Source: Deuterostichococcus epilithicus (lineage: Eukaryota; Chlorophyta; Trebouxiophyceae; Prasiolales; Stichococcaceae). From it: a stretch of DNA of 64,000 bases. The stretch is from assembly GCA_033439295.1 (NCBI GenBank), contig JAVTLE010000008.1, positions 1,984,001-2,048,000 on the forward strand, read 5' to 3'. Shown in pieces: positions 44,468 to 54,807 of the stretch. Positions within the stretch are counted from its first letter, which is position 1. Each line of letters begins with the position of its first letter. The notes under the pieces were generated by a model. That model saw only the letters and a program-made list of their open reading frames with translations, was not told the DNA's origin and ran no database searches. Made by a program: the position numbers and the translations under genes.

Positions 44468-45864
44468 TCAGCTCTGCCTCATCAGCTCTTTGAACCTGCG
44501 GCACAAGTATGAGGAAGCAGCCATCAATGCCGGGTGTTGGCGTGACAGGCAATGGCATCAGTGTATTCAGCAGCAAGCTCGTGAGCCCGTACAGACGTGG
44601 GAGAGGCTGGACACTCACTCGGAGAGGCTGATCTTTCCGTCTTTGTCCCTGTCAATTGTCACTCAAACGTTCAGATGATGATGGCATGTTGGGCAGGACT
44701 GTTGTGCAAGCAAGAGCAGCACGCAGAGCGGCTGCCCATCGTAGCTCACTTGTCGGCCGCGTCGATGAGACCGTTCACATTTGCCGCGGGGCCGAAATGC
44801 TTCTTGAGGTCATCTGCCGTCAGGTAGCCATCCCCTGTGATGCAGCAATCAGCATTATTGCTGTCGTTCGTGCCGCCTTTTGCACGAAGTCGTTGCTCAT
44901 CATCTGCTGTGCAAAGAAGTCAGCCAGGTGGTTTCAGATGATGACGGCAGGTCTGATGAATTTCTTGTTGGCTCTCACCATCTTTGTCCAAACTGCTGAA
45001 TGAAAGACGCTGCAGGTTCTCACTCTTCACGACATGGTCCCAGATGCTCTGTTGGAAACAGGCAACAAATCAATTACTGTGGTCATCAGTGCGGCATTAT
45101 TGTTCGAGCTCTGGTCGTGTCATGCACAGGAGCTGCTACGATGCGAACTTTGGAGCCCTCTGCAGGGACGTGGTCGTAGTAGTCCTGCAGGCAACAGAAT
45201 GGTCATCTTCAGCACAACGATCATAATGTTCTGCAAATTAGCACAGCAAGCAACTGCGCATGTTGATGCACACGATCGGTTCCACGGCGATCAGGGGATT
45301 CCATTGCGCCCACCTTGCTGCGACGCTGGGCCACGTCGCTGTAGTTGCGGCCGGGGTTGAAGACAGACTGCCATGGGTTGCTGCCTGCAGACGGCACCAG
45401 CTTGAGAGGCGTCAGGACAGGGGCTGCACCACGCTGCTGGACCTTGAGACCTACTCGGAGCCCTCCGCTGCACAGACAACGGGATCTTCATGCACACAAT
45501 TGCGCACTCTGCGTTTTGGGTGAGCGCTGAGCTGCGGGCGACATGGGACTGCCGGGTTCGAGTGTTGTGTCGGAGCTGCCTGCAATTGCCCCAGACAGCG
45601 CGGTTGGCATCAAAGGATTTCTCCCGATCGGAGATCCTGACAACACAGCAAGACTTTCAGGTCCATCCACCATGCAATTTGAGTGAGGCAAACGGGCCGG
45701 ACGGATATATTTCGTGGAAGCTCGGGATGAGGAGTCAGCATTTCCCTAGCTGATGGTGACACCGTCGCAGGTGCTCGTGCATAGGCGAAATCACAGTCGA
45801 CATTTGACTGGTCCTTCTTGCCCGCACCTGCACGCCCGAAGAACGAGCCCAGGAAACCCGTCAT
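44468..45864 (-). CDS. small two-EF-hand calcium-binding protein
   Basis: Six exons: 45828-45864, 45314-45384, 44979-45048, 44750-44834, 44619-44648 and 44468-44495, giving 106 residues. The N-terminus MTGFLGSFFGRAGSNPWQSV with FNPGRN matches small plant EF-hand proteins. Loop 1 reads DKDGDGYLTADDLKKHFG and loop 2 reads DKDKDGKISLSEFKEL. Acidic residues are in the calcium-coordinating positions, with Glu at position 12 in loop 2 and Asp in loop 1. The protein ends MRQS. It has no kinase domain, so it is a sensor or buffer. Splitting across six exons, two of 28-30 nt, is notable for so short a protein. Confidence 0.88.
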
Positions 45865-46268
45865 TTCGACTCGTACGTCGAGATGCTTTGCTTGTCGCTG
45901 CGTGCCCCGGCCTTCCTGTCAGGCTCGGTATCTTGTAAGTACAGATGCAGTCCGTGTCTCACTTGATGCATCCCGCACTCTGGCGCTGCTGCATGTACTC
46001 AGTGTACTGTTGGCAAATCAAGATCTCCGAGAGAATGCAGCACTGGAAGGCTGGTAGTCCTTGCGGCGGGCCAGCAGCGGCCACCGCTGGCGAGAAGGAG
46101 GCCTGCTGCCCATTACAGGCTTGCGCACCGACTTTGAGGCTGATCAGAGACATTTGGACGTATTGCACGATCAATTTCGTCAACCGCGTCGCCGGTATTA
46201 CCACAGCCGTCCAGGCCGAACACCGGTCTTTCGCACTTGAGCACGCGGCAGCCGGGCTACCAGGCAGG
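45865..46268. promoter_or_regulatory. divergent upstream region, EF-hand / ATP synthase g
   Basis: 404 bp between divergent starts; both promoters should lie here. No motif is assignable. Confidence 0.4.
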
Positions 46269-47077
46269 ATGGCAGGCGCAATAGGCGCCGCCCGCTCGAG
46301 GCTGTCTAGCATTTTGGCTCAGACCCAAAAGACAGTGAAGCCGATGGCAGACGCCGCTGAGAAGGAGATCTCGCAGCGATACACAAAGATGATGGAGGCC
46401 AACAAACAGTACGTGGTGAAGGATCAGGCGAAGGCAGACGAGCTGTTCAAGCAGTGGTGGTACACAAAGCTTTCCAGGTGCGGCCGTCAGGCAGCTGCAC
46501 GCTTCTGCTCATGCTTCGCAAACCGCCAAGGACGGCGTTGCTTAGGTCTGCGCCTTGCGTGCACAGGGCGCATTACTGCACGAACAAGTCTGCTTTACGC
46601 AGACTCGGGCGCTTCGTTGGTGTCGTTGACGCATGTATGATGCTGCCGCTGAAGCATGTATGGCGCTGCCGCAGGATACCTGACAATATCACGCAGGCGC
46701 AGAAGGAGGTCGGCGTGCTGAAGCAGACTGTGTCGAGGGGCTCGGAGCTGCACCTGAATGAGGTGGGGCCACATGCGCATTTGATGGTAGATTTGAGGTG
46801 CACAACTTCTGGCAGATCCTGCAGTGTCTGGAGATACCATGCACAGGGAACGCCACGGCAGGTTGGAATCAGGGACGGCAGCACCAAGGCTGCCAGCGGC
46901 GTCTAGTGTCCGGATCGTTCAAGTACTCAGATACTGTCATGCGTGTCAATTGACGCTGGCATTTTCACCGCAATGCAGGTAGGCATGCTGGCGCTGTTTG
47001 CCGGCGAGCTGTACGCGTGGTTTGTGGTGGGCGAGATCGTGGGCCGTGGCGGCTCGCTGGTGGACTACGAGGTGTAA
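46269..47077 (+). CDS. mitochondrial ATP synthase subunit g
   Basis: Three exons: 46269-46477, 46675-46762 and 46979-47077, giving 131 residues. The start at 46269 (MAGAIGAARSRLSSILAQ) gives a basic, amphipathic N-terminus. The middle is a long helix (AEKEISQRYTKMMEANKQYV and DELFKQWWYTKLSR). A single membrane segment near the end (GMLALFAGELYAWFVVGEIV) carries the GxxxG-like face typical of subunit g, which dimerises Fo in the inner membrane and shapes cristae. It ends RGGSLVDYEV. The assignment rests on this architecture and on similarity to plant subunit g. Confidence 0.85.
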
Positions 47078-47827
47078 ATCGGAGAACGCGTCAAGGCATT
47101 CTGGCTGCGGCCTGCAGCTATGGCGTGGGGGCATCGGACCATGGCCTCGCGCCCACTGTGCATGACCCCTTCTGCGCTCAGCAGCAGGCGGGTAGGTAGT
47201 CAAAGCGCAAGTTAGCGACTGAGCTGAGGCGCAGCATCATTCTTGTGGCAGGCAGCACTTCACAGCATTTCTAGGCAGCATGCAACATAGCGTGCGCTAT
47301 AATACGCGAGGCACCCCTGGGTTTGACACGGTGCATTCTTTGCACGATCTGGACGACCGTGCGCTGCAAGTATGGGCGCTTCTGTAGATTTTGGATGTAG
47401 ATTTTGGAAACATCCTTTCGAGGCAATGCTTATTGACACAGCACAACTGCTCTGATGACAGTTGTGTGCTTCCGACCGCGCACACAAGCATGCCTGACAC
47501 GCAGTTCAGCCGACATTCCCTAGTCGATTATCAGAAGGTCTGACAGATGGCCTCCAAATCGATTTCATTGACTAGTCAGATCGCTAAGGACAACCCATGC
47601 AGGATCATCATCGGCATGCCGCCGCCGCCGCCGCTATGCTGACACTCGCGATTCATTTGCAGAAGTCGCGTCAAAACACTCGTAGCATCACATAAACTTT
47701 CTCAAAACGCGGCCAACAAACTTCGTCTGCACGATCGGCATCCCTTTGTAAGGACGCCGTGACCCACCGAAGATCGCACGGCAGTAGACTGCAACGCCTG
47801 AAGTTGAGCGTTTCGGAGACTGCTGCC
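47078..47827. other. intergenic
   Basis: 750 bp between ATP synthase g and CIAO1, with a short (gcc)n run near 47617. No supported exon or RNA gene is seen. Confidence 0.5.
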
Positions 47828-50484
47828 ATGGCGGATGAAGCATCTCTTGATCTGATACAGATTCTGTCGGGCCACACCGACAGAGTCTGGGGATTGGCAT
47901 GGTCGCCTGCAGGCAAGCTCCCAGCCAAATGGCATGCATGCAGCATGGCGCCTCCTTGGCACCTGCTGCAGCAATGATGCGCTAGCGAAGCATGATGTGT
48001 GTTTTCGCCCTGCCAATTTATGGCGCCACATCCCCAGGAGCATGTTGTGCGGCATGCGGCTCCTTTGCGTCATACCGACTGCGGTGACGCCGGTCCACTG
48101 GGACACAACTGTCATCAGCTGACCGCCACAGGTCTTCTCTCACATCTAAGATGATGAAAAAAAGCACTTCATTCCATGCCCCATAGGCGACATGCTGGCC
48201 AGTTGCAGCGGCGATCGCACAGTGCGCATCTGGAGCTTCCATGCCGAGGCGCAGGCCTGGGCCTGCGACTCGCTGCTGGAGGAGGAGGAGCACGATCGAA
48301 CCATTCGCTCTGTCAGCTGGTCGCCCGACGGGCAGTACCTGGCTACCGCCAGCTTTGACGCATCCACCGCTATCTGGAGCGTCAAGGTACGGCACCGTTC
48401 GTCAGCCTGAAATGAAACGACTGCCGCACAGCAGTGGTCTGCTCCGCTCAGCCGCTGTTAAGAGTGTTGTGTGCATGGGGCTGGCTACCTGGCGCAGGCA
48501 GACCTGCATCACAGTAATTGAAAGTTGCAGGCGCTGCGATAGCATCGCTGCAGAACCACTACCCCACCTTGTACTTCTGCCTCTCACCTTTCCCTTCCAC
48601 AGCAAAACTCTCAGCGGCTGCCCAGTAGCGCAGCACAGCCCAGCCTGCGGCATGGCAACATCAGGCTGTCGCCGACAGCTGCTCCAGGGAATGGCAAGCT
48701 CTCACACCCGGACAAGTCAGATTATTCCTGACCTGCGCCAGGATGGCGCCTGGGAGCTGGTCGCCACGCTGGAGGGCCACGAGAATGAGGTCAAATCCGT
48801 GGCGTGGGCGCCCACCGGCACGATGATTGCCACCTGCGGCCGCGACCGCAGGTTCTCCCGGCCGGGGGCCTACCTAAGCGTCTTTCCATAGCCATCGCTC
48901 CTGGTGTATGCACGACGGCGGCATCCTGGGTGCAGCGGCCACAGCGCTCCATGGGCTGCACAGGCGTACTGCATCAACCCTGTGCAGAGCGGCATTTGAG
49001 CTGCATCCATTGTTCGCCAAAGCTCCTGAGCCTTGCAACCTCAAATGATATGCAGCGTTTGGATATGGGAGGCGCTGCCGGGGAACGAGTTTGAGGTGAT
49101 CGACGTCAAGCAGGGCCACTCGCAGGTGCGCGTGTGATATTCACCTCTGCAGTCAAATTTCAACTGCAAACCAGCAACCCCGATATATGGCGCCCACCCT
49201 CCGATCGTGCAGCGCCCGCTGGGAAGCTGTGTCTCATGCTGCAGCCACCATCTGCATGTCTGCAATCGGACAGATCTCCAGCATGCAAGCACAGATTGCC
49301 GCACAGCACACAGCTCCGCATCACTGACAGTGCAACAGCGACCGCTGTCAGGCAACTGCAAGCGACTTGTCTGCATCTTGCGCAGGACGTCAAGATGGTG
49401 GCCTGGCGCCCAGACGGCGAGCTGTTGGTGTCGGCCAGCTATGATGACACCATCAAGCTCTGGAAGGACGTTGGAGACGAGTGGGAGTGCACGCAGACAC
49501 TGTCAGGTGGGTGCACAGATGGACATCAGACGTCACAGAAGGCTCGTCTTACTGGAAGAGTGTGCGCTGGGCACTGGTGAGGGTCTCAGCATTGGTATAG
49601 TATCTGCTTTGGGTAAGTGATGCCAGCCTGGTTCATTCTTGTGGAGCTTGCTCCTGCAGCCCACCTCCAGGCAGGCATCAGTGAGAGCGGCGGCTGCTGA
49701 TGCGGCGCTTGCGCTGCGACGCAGGGCCCGGCATCGGGCACACCTCCACCGTCTGGGCCGTTGCATTCGATGCCTCCGGCTCCAGAATGGTGTCCTGCAG
49801 CGACGACGCCAGCCTAAAGGTCTGGCGGGACACACGCGGTGCGCAAGCTTCGTGTTTGGCAGGCAAATCTTCGAGCAGGCTGCGATTCCTTATCCTTGGG
49901 CAGCTCTGCATGATTGTGCGAACCTGGTGGGGTGCAGCTGCAGCTGCAAAGTTTCAATCCCGTCAGTCACGAATCAGACGAATGTAGCGAGGAGTCCCAG
50001 CTGGGAAGGCCTTGCATGCGCAGGCAAGCTGGGCTGGAAACTGGAGGAGACACTGACAGGGCACCATACGCGCACGGTCTTCACCGTGGACTGGTCTGCC
50101 GGCGGCGCGATCGCCTCTGGCTCGGGCGACAACTCCATCTGCGTGTACTGTGCGGCCGCGCCTGCGGCGGCAGCAGGGGACGACGGCGACATGGCAGCTG
50201 ATGGCAGCGCAGCAGCGGCGGTTGACAGCGGTGCATGGGCTGGCGAAAGCGCAGCCGCTGCGGCAGCTGGCAGCGCGGCTGCATCAGCAAGCAGTCTTCC
50301 GGCGGTTGCAGCCAGCGGCGGCACAGAAGCACGGCAGCAGCAGCAGTCGTATGAGGTGCTAGCACGGCGCAGCGACGCGCATTCTGCAGATGTGAACTGC
50401 GTGCGGTGGCACCCCGCAGAGCACAGCCTGCTGGCTTCGGCCGGCGACGACAACGAGATTAGGCTGTGGCAGTTGCACGCGTGA
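47828..50484 (+). CDS. CIAO1: CIAO1, cytosolic iron-sulfur assembly WD40 protein
   Basis: Seven exons: 47828-47912, 48187-48386, 48742-48851, 49056-49125, 49386-49506, 49725-49838 and 50024-50484, giving 386 residues. Seven WD blades can be read, for example [60 protein letters not shown] and, last, [17 protein letters not shown]1 docks apoproteins in the CIA targeting complex with MMS19 and FAM96B to insert Fe-S clusters into cytosolic and nuclear enzymes. An Ala/Gly-rich insertion of about 60 residues interrupts the last blades, after [12 protein letters not shown]. Intron 1 begins with GCAAGC. Confidence 0.94.
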
Positions 50485-51102
50485 CGGGGGCGGCGGGCGG
50501 CAGCGGTGCACACCACCAGCGCTGCTGCGGCACCTCCGCAGGTAGGATTGCAGCGACCAAGCACCTGTCATGTGCCCTCGAATCACTCCATTATATGAAA
50601 TGTAAGTTGCAACCATACTCATCTACACTTTTGTGCTAATGCAGGCAGATCACCGTGCACGAAGTAGCAAGCTGAAGTCATCGGCATGACGTAGTGTTGT
50701 CGCTTGATCCATTCATGAACACATGCACGCATACGAAATTGTGCCTGCTTGTAGCACAGCCTTATTCGAGATGCAGCTTGTCTTGAAATGATAGGTGTTT
50801 CTGGTGTGCTTCTCGGTGGCTTTGTGAGATGGACCATCAAATTGGTAAACATGCCGAGAGGTGCTCGATGCGCTTTGTGCTCCTGAAGCGAGAGACCGTC
50901 ATGACATGGACCAATTTACACGTGCATCATGCTCTTCTCTACAAGCTCACCGGACCAACGACATTGCAACTCGCAGTTCGTCTGCTCAACTGTGTTCGAC
51001 GAAAGCAATTGCAATGGGGCACATTCGATTCATGACGTCGGCCCGCCCGCGCGACTGTCATCAATGGACATAGGTTTGAATATCTGAGCTGCCGCCAGCA
51101 CT
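50485..51102. other. intergenic, convergent gene ends
   Basis: 618 bp between the CIAO1 and PsaL stops; no supported exon. It should hold both 3' UTRs. Confidence 0.5.
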
Positions 51103-52216
51103 TCAGAAATAGTACGGGAGGATCTGTGTGAGGATGTAACCCCAGGCGACGCCGGAGAGGCCGCCCACCAGCCACCCCGCAGTGAACTTCTGCCAGCCCT
51201 CCGAGGACTGCAGCGGGTCGCGCTGCACCTCGCGGCCTGCGCGCATTTTGCAGGAAGGTGCTCGGAAAGTGTGTGCAACAGCCTAGCCTGATCAGCGTGC
51301 TTGCATCGTCAATCGGCAGATAAATCTTGCTGTTTATCAAGTTCCTCATCTGTGCACATGCTCCAGCAGTGATATTCATGGCGACATCGACCTGTCGCGC
51401 ACTCGGGCCGACGCCACTCAACAAGCATGCACATGCAGCTGAAACGCTTCTGGAGCCCTGTTTGCAACATCCTGCGTTGTGAGGGAGGGTCAAACCGCAG
51501 CAGCGCACCTGACAGCGTCTTGATGCCGACCTGGGACTTCTCCTGCTGGAATGCGGACGCGCCGTAGATGGTGAGGCACAAGGTCAGGATGAGCACCAGG
51601 CCCGCGGCGGACAGACTGCCTGAGATCTCCGCGACGCCCTCCACGTTGCGGAGCGGGCCCAGCTTGATGAAGGGGCCGGGCAGTAGCAGCCCGTGGGCAA
51701 GGCCGATCTCCACGCCACGCAGCAGCGGGGACACGCCGGTGCGGTAGGCAGGCAGGTTGCTGAGGTAGCCCGCGACGACGGGCGCTGAGGTCACCGGCGT
51801 CTCCAGCATGCCGATGTAGGGGTCGCCGTTCACGGGCAGCACGACCTGCACTCAGGGCGATTCGAATGCTGAGGGGCGCACGCGGCCTGCGCCGCCAGCC
51901 ACGACCCGCATGGGCGAGCGGGCTAGATCCAAAGACTCAACGCATCGCCGGCCACCCTGCTGCCATCGAGGCAGCCAGCATTCGGAAGCCCCGTTTCTCA
52001 CACGCCCAAAGCGGATAGCTGCCGGCGGACACGGACAAGCGGGCCACCAATCCGCCGACGCACCGTCTTAGGTGGGCCACCAGTCGCTGCGCGGGCTGCG
52101 ACTGGTGCCAGGCGCAGGGGCGCCACTGGTTGCGGGCGCAGGCCGGCGATGCTGCCAAAGCTGGGCTTCTGCAGGCGGCACGGCGCGGCCATCCGGCTGC
52201 TCATGGCGGTCTGCAT
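51103..52216 (-). CDS. PSAL: photosystem I reaction centre subunit XI (PsaL)
   Basis: Three exons: 52064-52216, 51509-51845 and 51103-51236, giving 207 residues from the ATG at 52216. The first roughly 45 residues are a chloroplast transit peptide (Ser/Arg/Ala/Pro-rich, ending [10 protein letters not shown]). The mature part is highly conserved: [56 protein letters not shown] and the end [13 protein letters not shown]. PsaL spans the thylakoid membrane and mediates PSI trimerisation in cyanobacteria or LHCII docking in plants. An in-frame upstream ATG exists but the chosen start gives a normal transit peptide. Confidence 0.97.
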
Positions 52217-52607
52217 GGCTGCGAGACGATGAGGATGTGCTGGCTCACGGGCTGCTGGCGTGATGAGGCTGTCTGCACCTGCAAGGGTTGCGGGGCACGC
52301 GATAAGATTCACTGTTCTGCTGCGCCCCAGACGGGGGATGTCGCAGACCCTGAGATATTACCTCAAAATTTATCACTCTGACAAATCGGGGGATAAACCC
52401 CACCAAGATCTCGTGAAGCTTCCCGCGCTTCTGGACAGCACGGCAGCAACCACAGTGCCACGCAGCCAGCCAACTTGCTCACACATCTCCTTTCGCCTGC
52501 GGGCGCCCTTCTTCTCCAGTGCTTGGATCCATCATTCGTTTTGATTTTAGCAACCTCTCAACACATCCAGCTTTCATCTTCAGGCCTAATAAACCTTCAG
52601 GTTCGAT
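52217..52607. promoter_or_regulatory. divergent upstream region, PsaL / bZIP
   Basis: 391 bp between divergent starts; it should contain both promoters. No light-responsive motif is clear enough to call. Confidence 0.4.
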
Positions 52608-53704
52608 ATGACGGTCGAGGTCCTACCCCCATTCGCCTCCGATTTTGGCGACCTGTCGAAGCAGCTGGGCCTGCTCGACAGCATGGACCCGTTCACCGAG
52701 GATGAGCTGGCGCTGCTGGAGGCCGGCACCTTCGACTTCCCTGGCGTGGTGACTCAGGCGGTCGTGCCCGACCTCGGCGCCTGCTGGGGCGTCGACGACG
52801 CTGCCTACGCGCAGCAGGGTGCCACCGACGGCCCCTGCACCCTGGTCGGCGCCTCCTCGGGCACCGTCGTGCCGGACTTTGTCAAGCTGGACGACCTGCA
52901 TGCCGCCCAGCTACCGGCAGCTGCCCGCTCCCCGTCGCCCGCTTCCAGCGGCTCCCACACCTCCTGCTACGACCCCAGCTGCGACGGTGGCTCCAGGTGC
53001 GAACGTGTCCTCGCTCGCTGCTGTCATCAAGCTGCCGTCTTGCATACTTGCAGAGCAGAGCTTGCCGCTGCTGCGCCTACTGTTCGTTTTTTCGTTTTCG
53101 CCTCGTCATTGCTGCAGAATAAGCCGAGTCACATACGTTTCATGCCATTCGTGTCAAGCGACTTGCTTGCTGACAGCATCTTGCCATTCGTGTTCAGCGA
53201 CTTGCTTGCTGACAGTATCTTGCCTGTCAACACCGCAGCGACTTTACGGAGTCGCCTTTGCCGGCGGCGACCAAGAAGGACCCGCGCATTGGCAAGCGCA
53301 AGCCGGAGGTGGACTTGTCCACCATCGACGACCCGGCAGAGCGCCGCAAGCAGCGCCGCCTGGCCAAGAACCGCGCCACTGCCGCCACCTCACGGTGTGC
53401 CGCTGCAACTGAGAGTTCACGAGCGCTGCATGCCATCAGAGTCGTGCTCCTCTGCCCTGCTCGGAACTTCTTTTCTTGTTGTGTGCTCGTGTTGCATTTG
53501 TCCTCGCCACTTTGTAGGCCAAACTTATCATTCCTGCATCACTGGCATCCATGCAGGGAGCGCAAGCGGAAGCAGCTGACGGAGCTGCAGCACCGCGTCT
53601 CCAAGCTGGAGGCGGACAAGGCACACCTGGCGCAGCTGTTGGCGCGCCGCGACTCCGAGGTCGCTGCGCTGAGGTCAGCTGCGCACGTCCGTGCCCCGCA
53701 CTAA
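52608..53704 (+). CDS. bZIP transcription factor
   Basis: Three exons: 52608-52996, 53239-53394 and 53557-53704 if the last exon reads to the TAA at 53704; it ends ALRSAAHVRAPH. The N-terminal region is acidic and hydrophobic (MDPFTEDELALLEAGTFDFP), typical of an activation domain. The basic region reads DPAERRKQRRLAKNRATAAT then SRERKRKQL, with the invariant N-x7-R spacing (NRATAATSR). The zipper follows, in LTELQHRVSKLEADKAHLAQ and LLARRDSEVAALR. It should be a nuclear DNA-binding dimer. A GTCAGC donor at 53674 could splice to a further exon that I could not locate. Confidence 0.9.
53144..53221. repeat. 39-bp tandem duplication in a bZIP intron
   Basis: Two 39-bp units beginning gccattcgtgt lie at 53144-53182 and 53183-53221 with three differences, just upstream of the exon 2 acceptor. 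The unit length equals that of the unrelated duplication in the EHD intron. Confidence 0.9.
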
Positions 53705-54807
53705 CACCGGCGGGGGGCTCGATGATTGCAAGGTGTGCTGCCATCACTTCTTCAGCTGCACTATCTATTGCTGCCTTGGCTGTTCCGCATGCCCTTCTGA
53801 TGCGCTCTTCAGCTGCCAAGGGCTTTTGAACCCACGATGGCCATGCTTCCTTGATGGCCCGCTGATATGTTTGTTCCCTGGCGTGCCTGCAGGTTTCAAA
53901 CCTGCTTCGTCGGACCTCCCACAGTCCTGATCCCAGGCGTCTCCCTTTTGCGGGGCGCCTGCTCACCCATTTCTACAAGTCTTCCGGGCAGTCGCCATCT
54001 GCGCGACATGCCTGCTTCCAGATGTCTACAAGTACCAGGCGGGGAGTTCGATTCATTGGCCACGAGGTGGCCAGGGATGGAAGTGTAGCCGGCTGTGCTG
54101 TGCGGCAAGCATCCGATGATGTGTTGCTGTTCCAAATCAAATCGTGGGCCCATCCTCCCTTGCGAGGTAGGTCCTAAACCCGTTCATGCTGCCGCTCTGG
54201 CGACAGCCATGGCGGTTTGCTCGAGCCACCCCGATTTTTAGAGTGCGGTGTGCCCTGCAGTCACAACTCCCGATGTCTCCTCACAAAAGTTTTCCTGTGA
54301 CTGGCGGTATGGCCAGGTGGTTCGTTTCGTGGTTTCTGTTCTAGCATCTTATCAGATGCAAGGGATTCTGTATTCAGACAACGCATCAGTAGTTTGCGAA
54401 GTGTGTGAGTGTCTCCTGCTGCATCTGGCTGTCAGCTTTGCCCACTGCAGCCACAACTGTGCTTGTGCACTGACCTGCCAAGCCTTCCTTGCACATACCC
54501 TGCTGTGTGCAAATTCCCTATGTAATTGCGCGAGGCCTCAAACACGGTCCCCTACTCCATGGTGCATCTCCACACTATCTCCACATCAAACTCCCACACA
54601 TGATACCAGCTATGTTTTCTCTCTTGTTTTTTCCCTCTCTCCAGCATTCCACCCGCTGCCATGAGCATCTTTCCAATTTCAATTTCTTCATTGCCGCCCA
54701 CTGATTTCGCCGCAGTAAAATAGTGACCAAGTTCATCATTTCCACATCCAGTCTCATCAAAGCTAAATTTTCTCAGTGACAATCCAAATAAACATTTGCA
54801 TTATGTT
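53705..54807. other. 1.1 kb without a supported gene
   Basis: The base composition here is less GC-rich than the flanks. A 76-codon minus-strand frame (54552-54782, MSLRKFSFDETGCGNDELGH...) is open and lies directly 3' of the Nudix gene, but has no recognisable homology, so I do not call it. 3' UTRs of the bZIP and Nudix genes are expected. Confidence 0.4.

Noticed and set aside
31721-50484. Possible functional cluster of mitochondrial/iron-sulfur genes (COX19, ATP synthase g, CIAO1)
   Set aside because: The genes are interspersed with unrelated ones and lie on both strands; nuclear algal genes are not arranged in operons. Proximity is best treated as chance.
54552-54782. 76-codon minus-strand frame, MSLRKFSFDETG...
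   Set aside because: Located directly 3' of the Nudix gene in AT-richer sequence, likely its 3' UTR. No homology or splice context.
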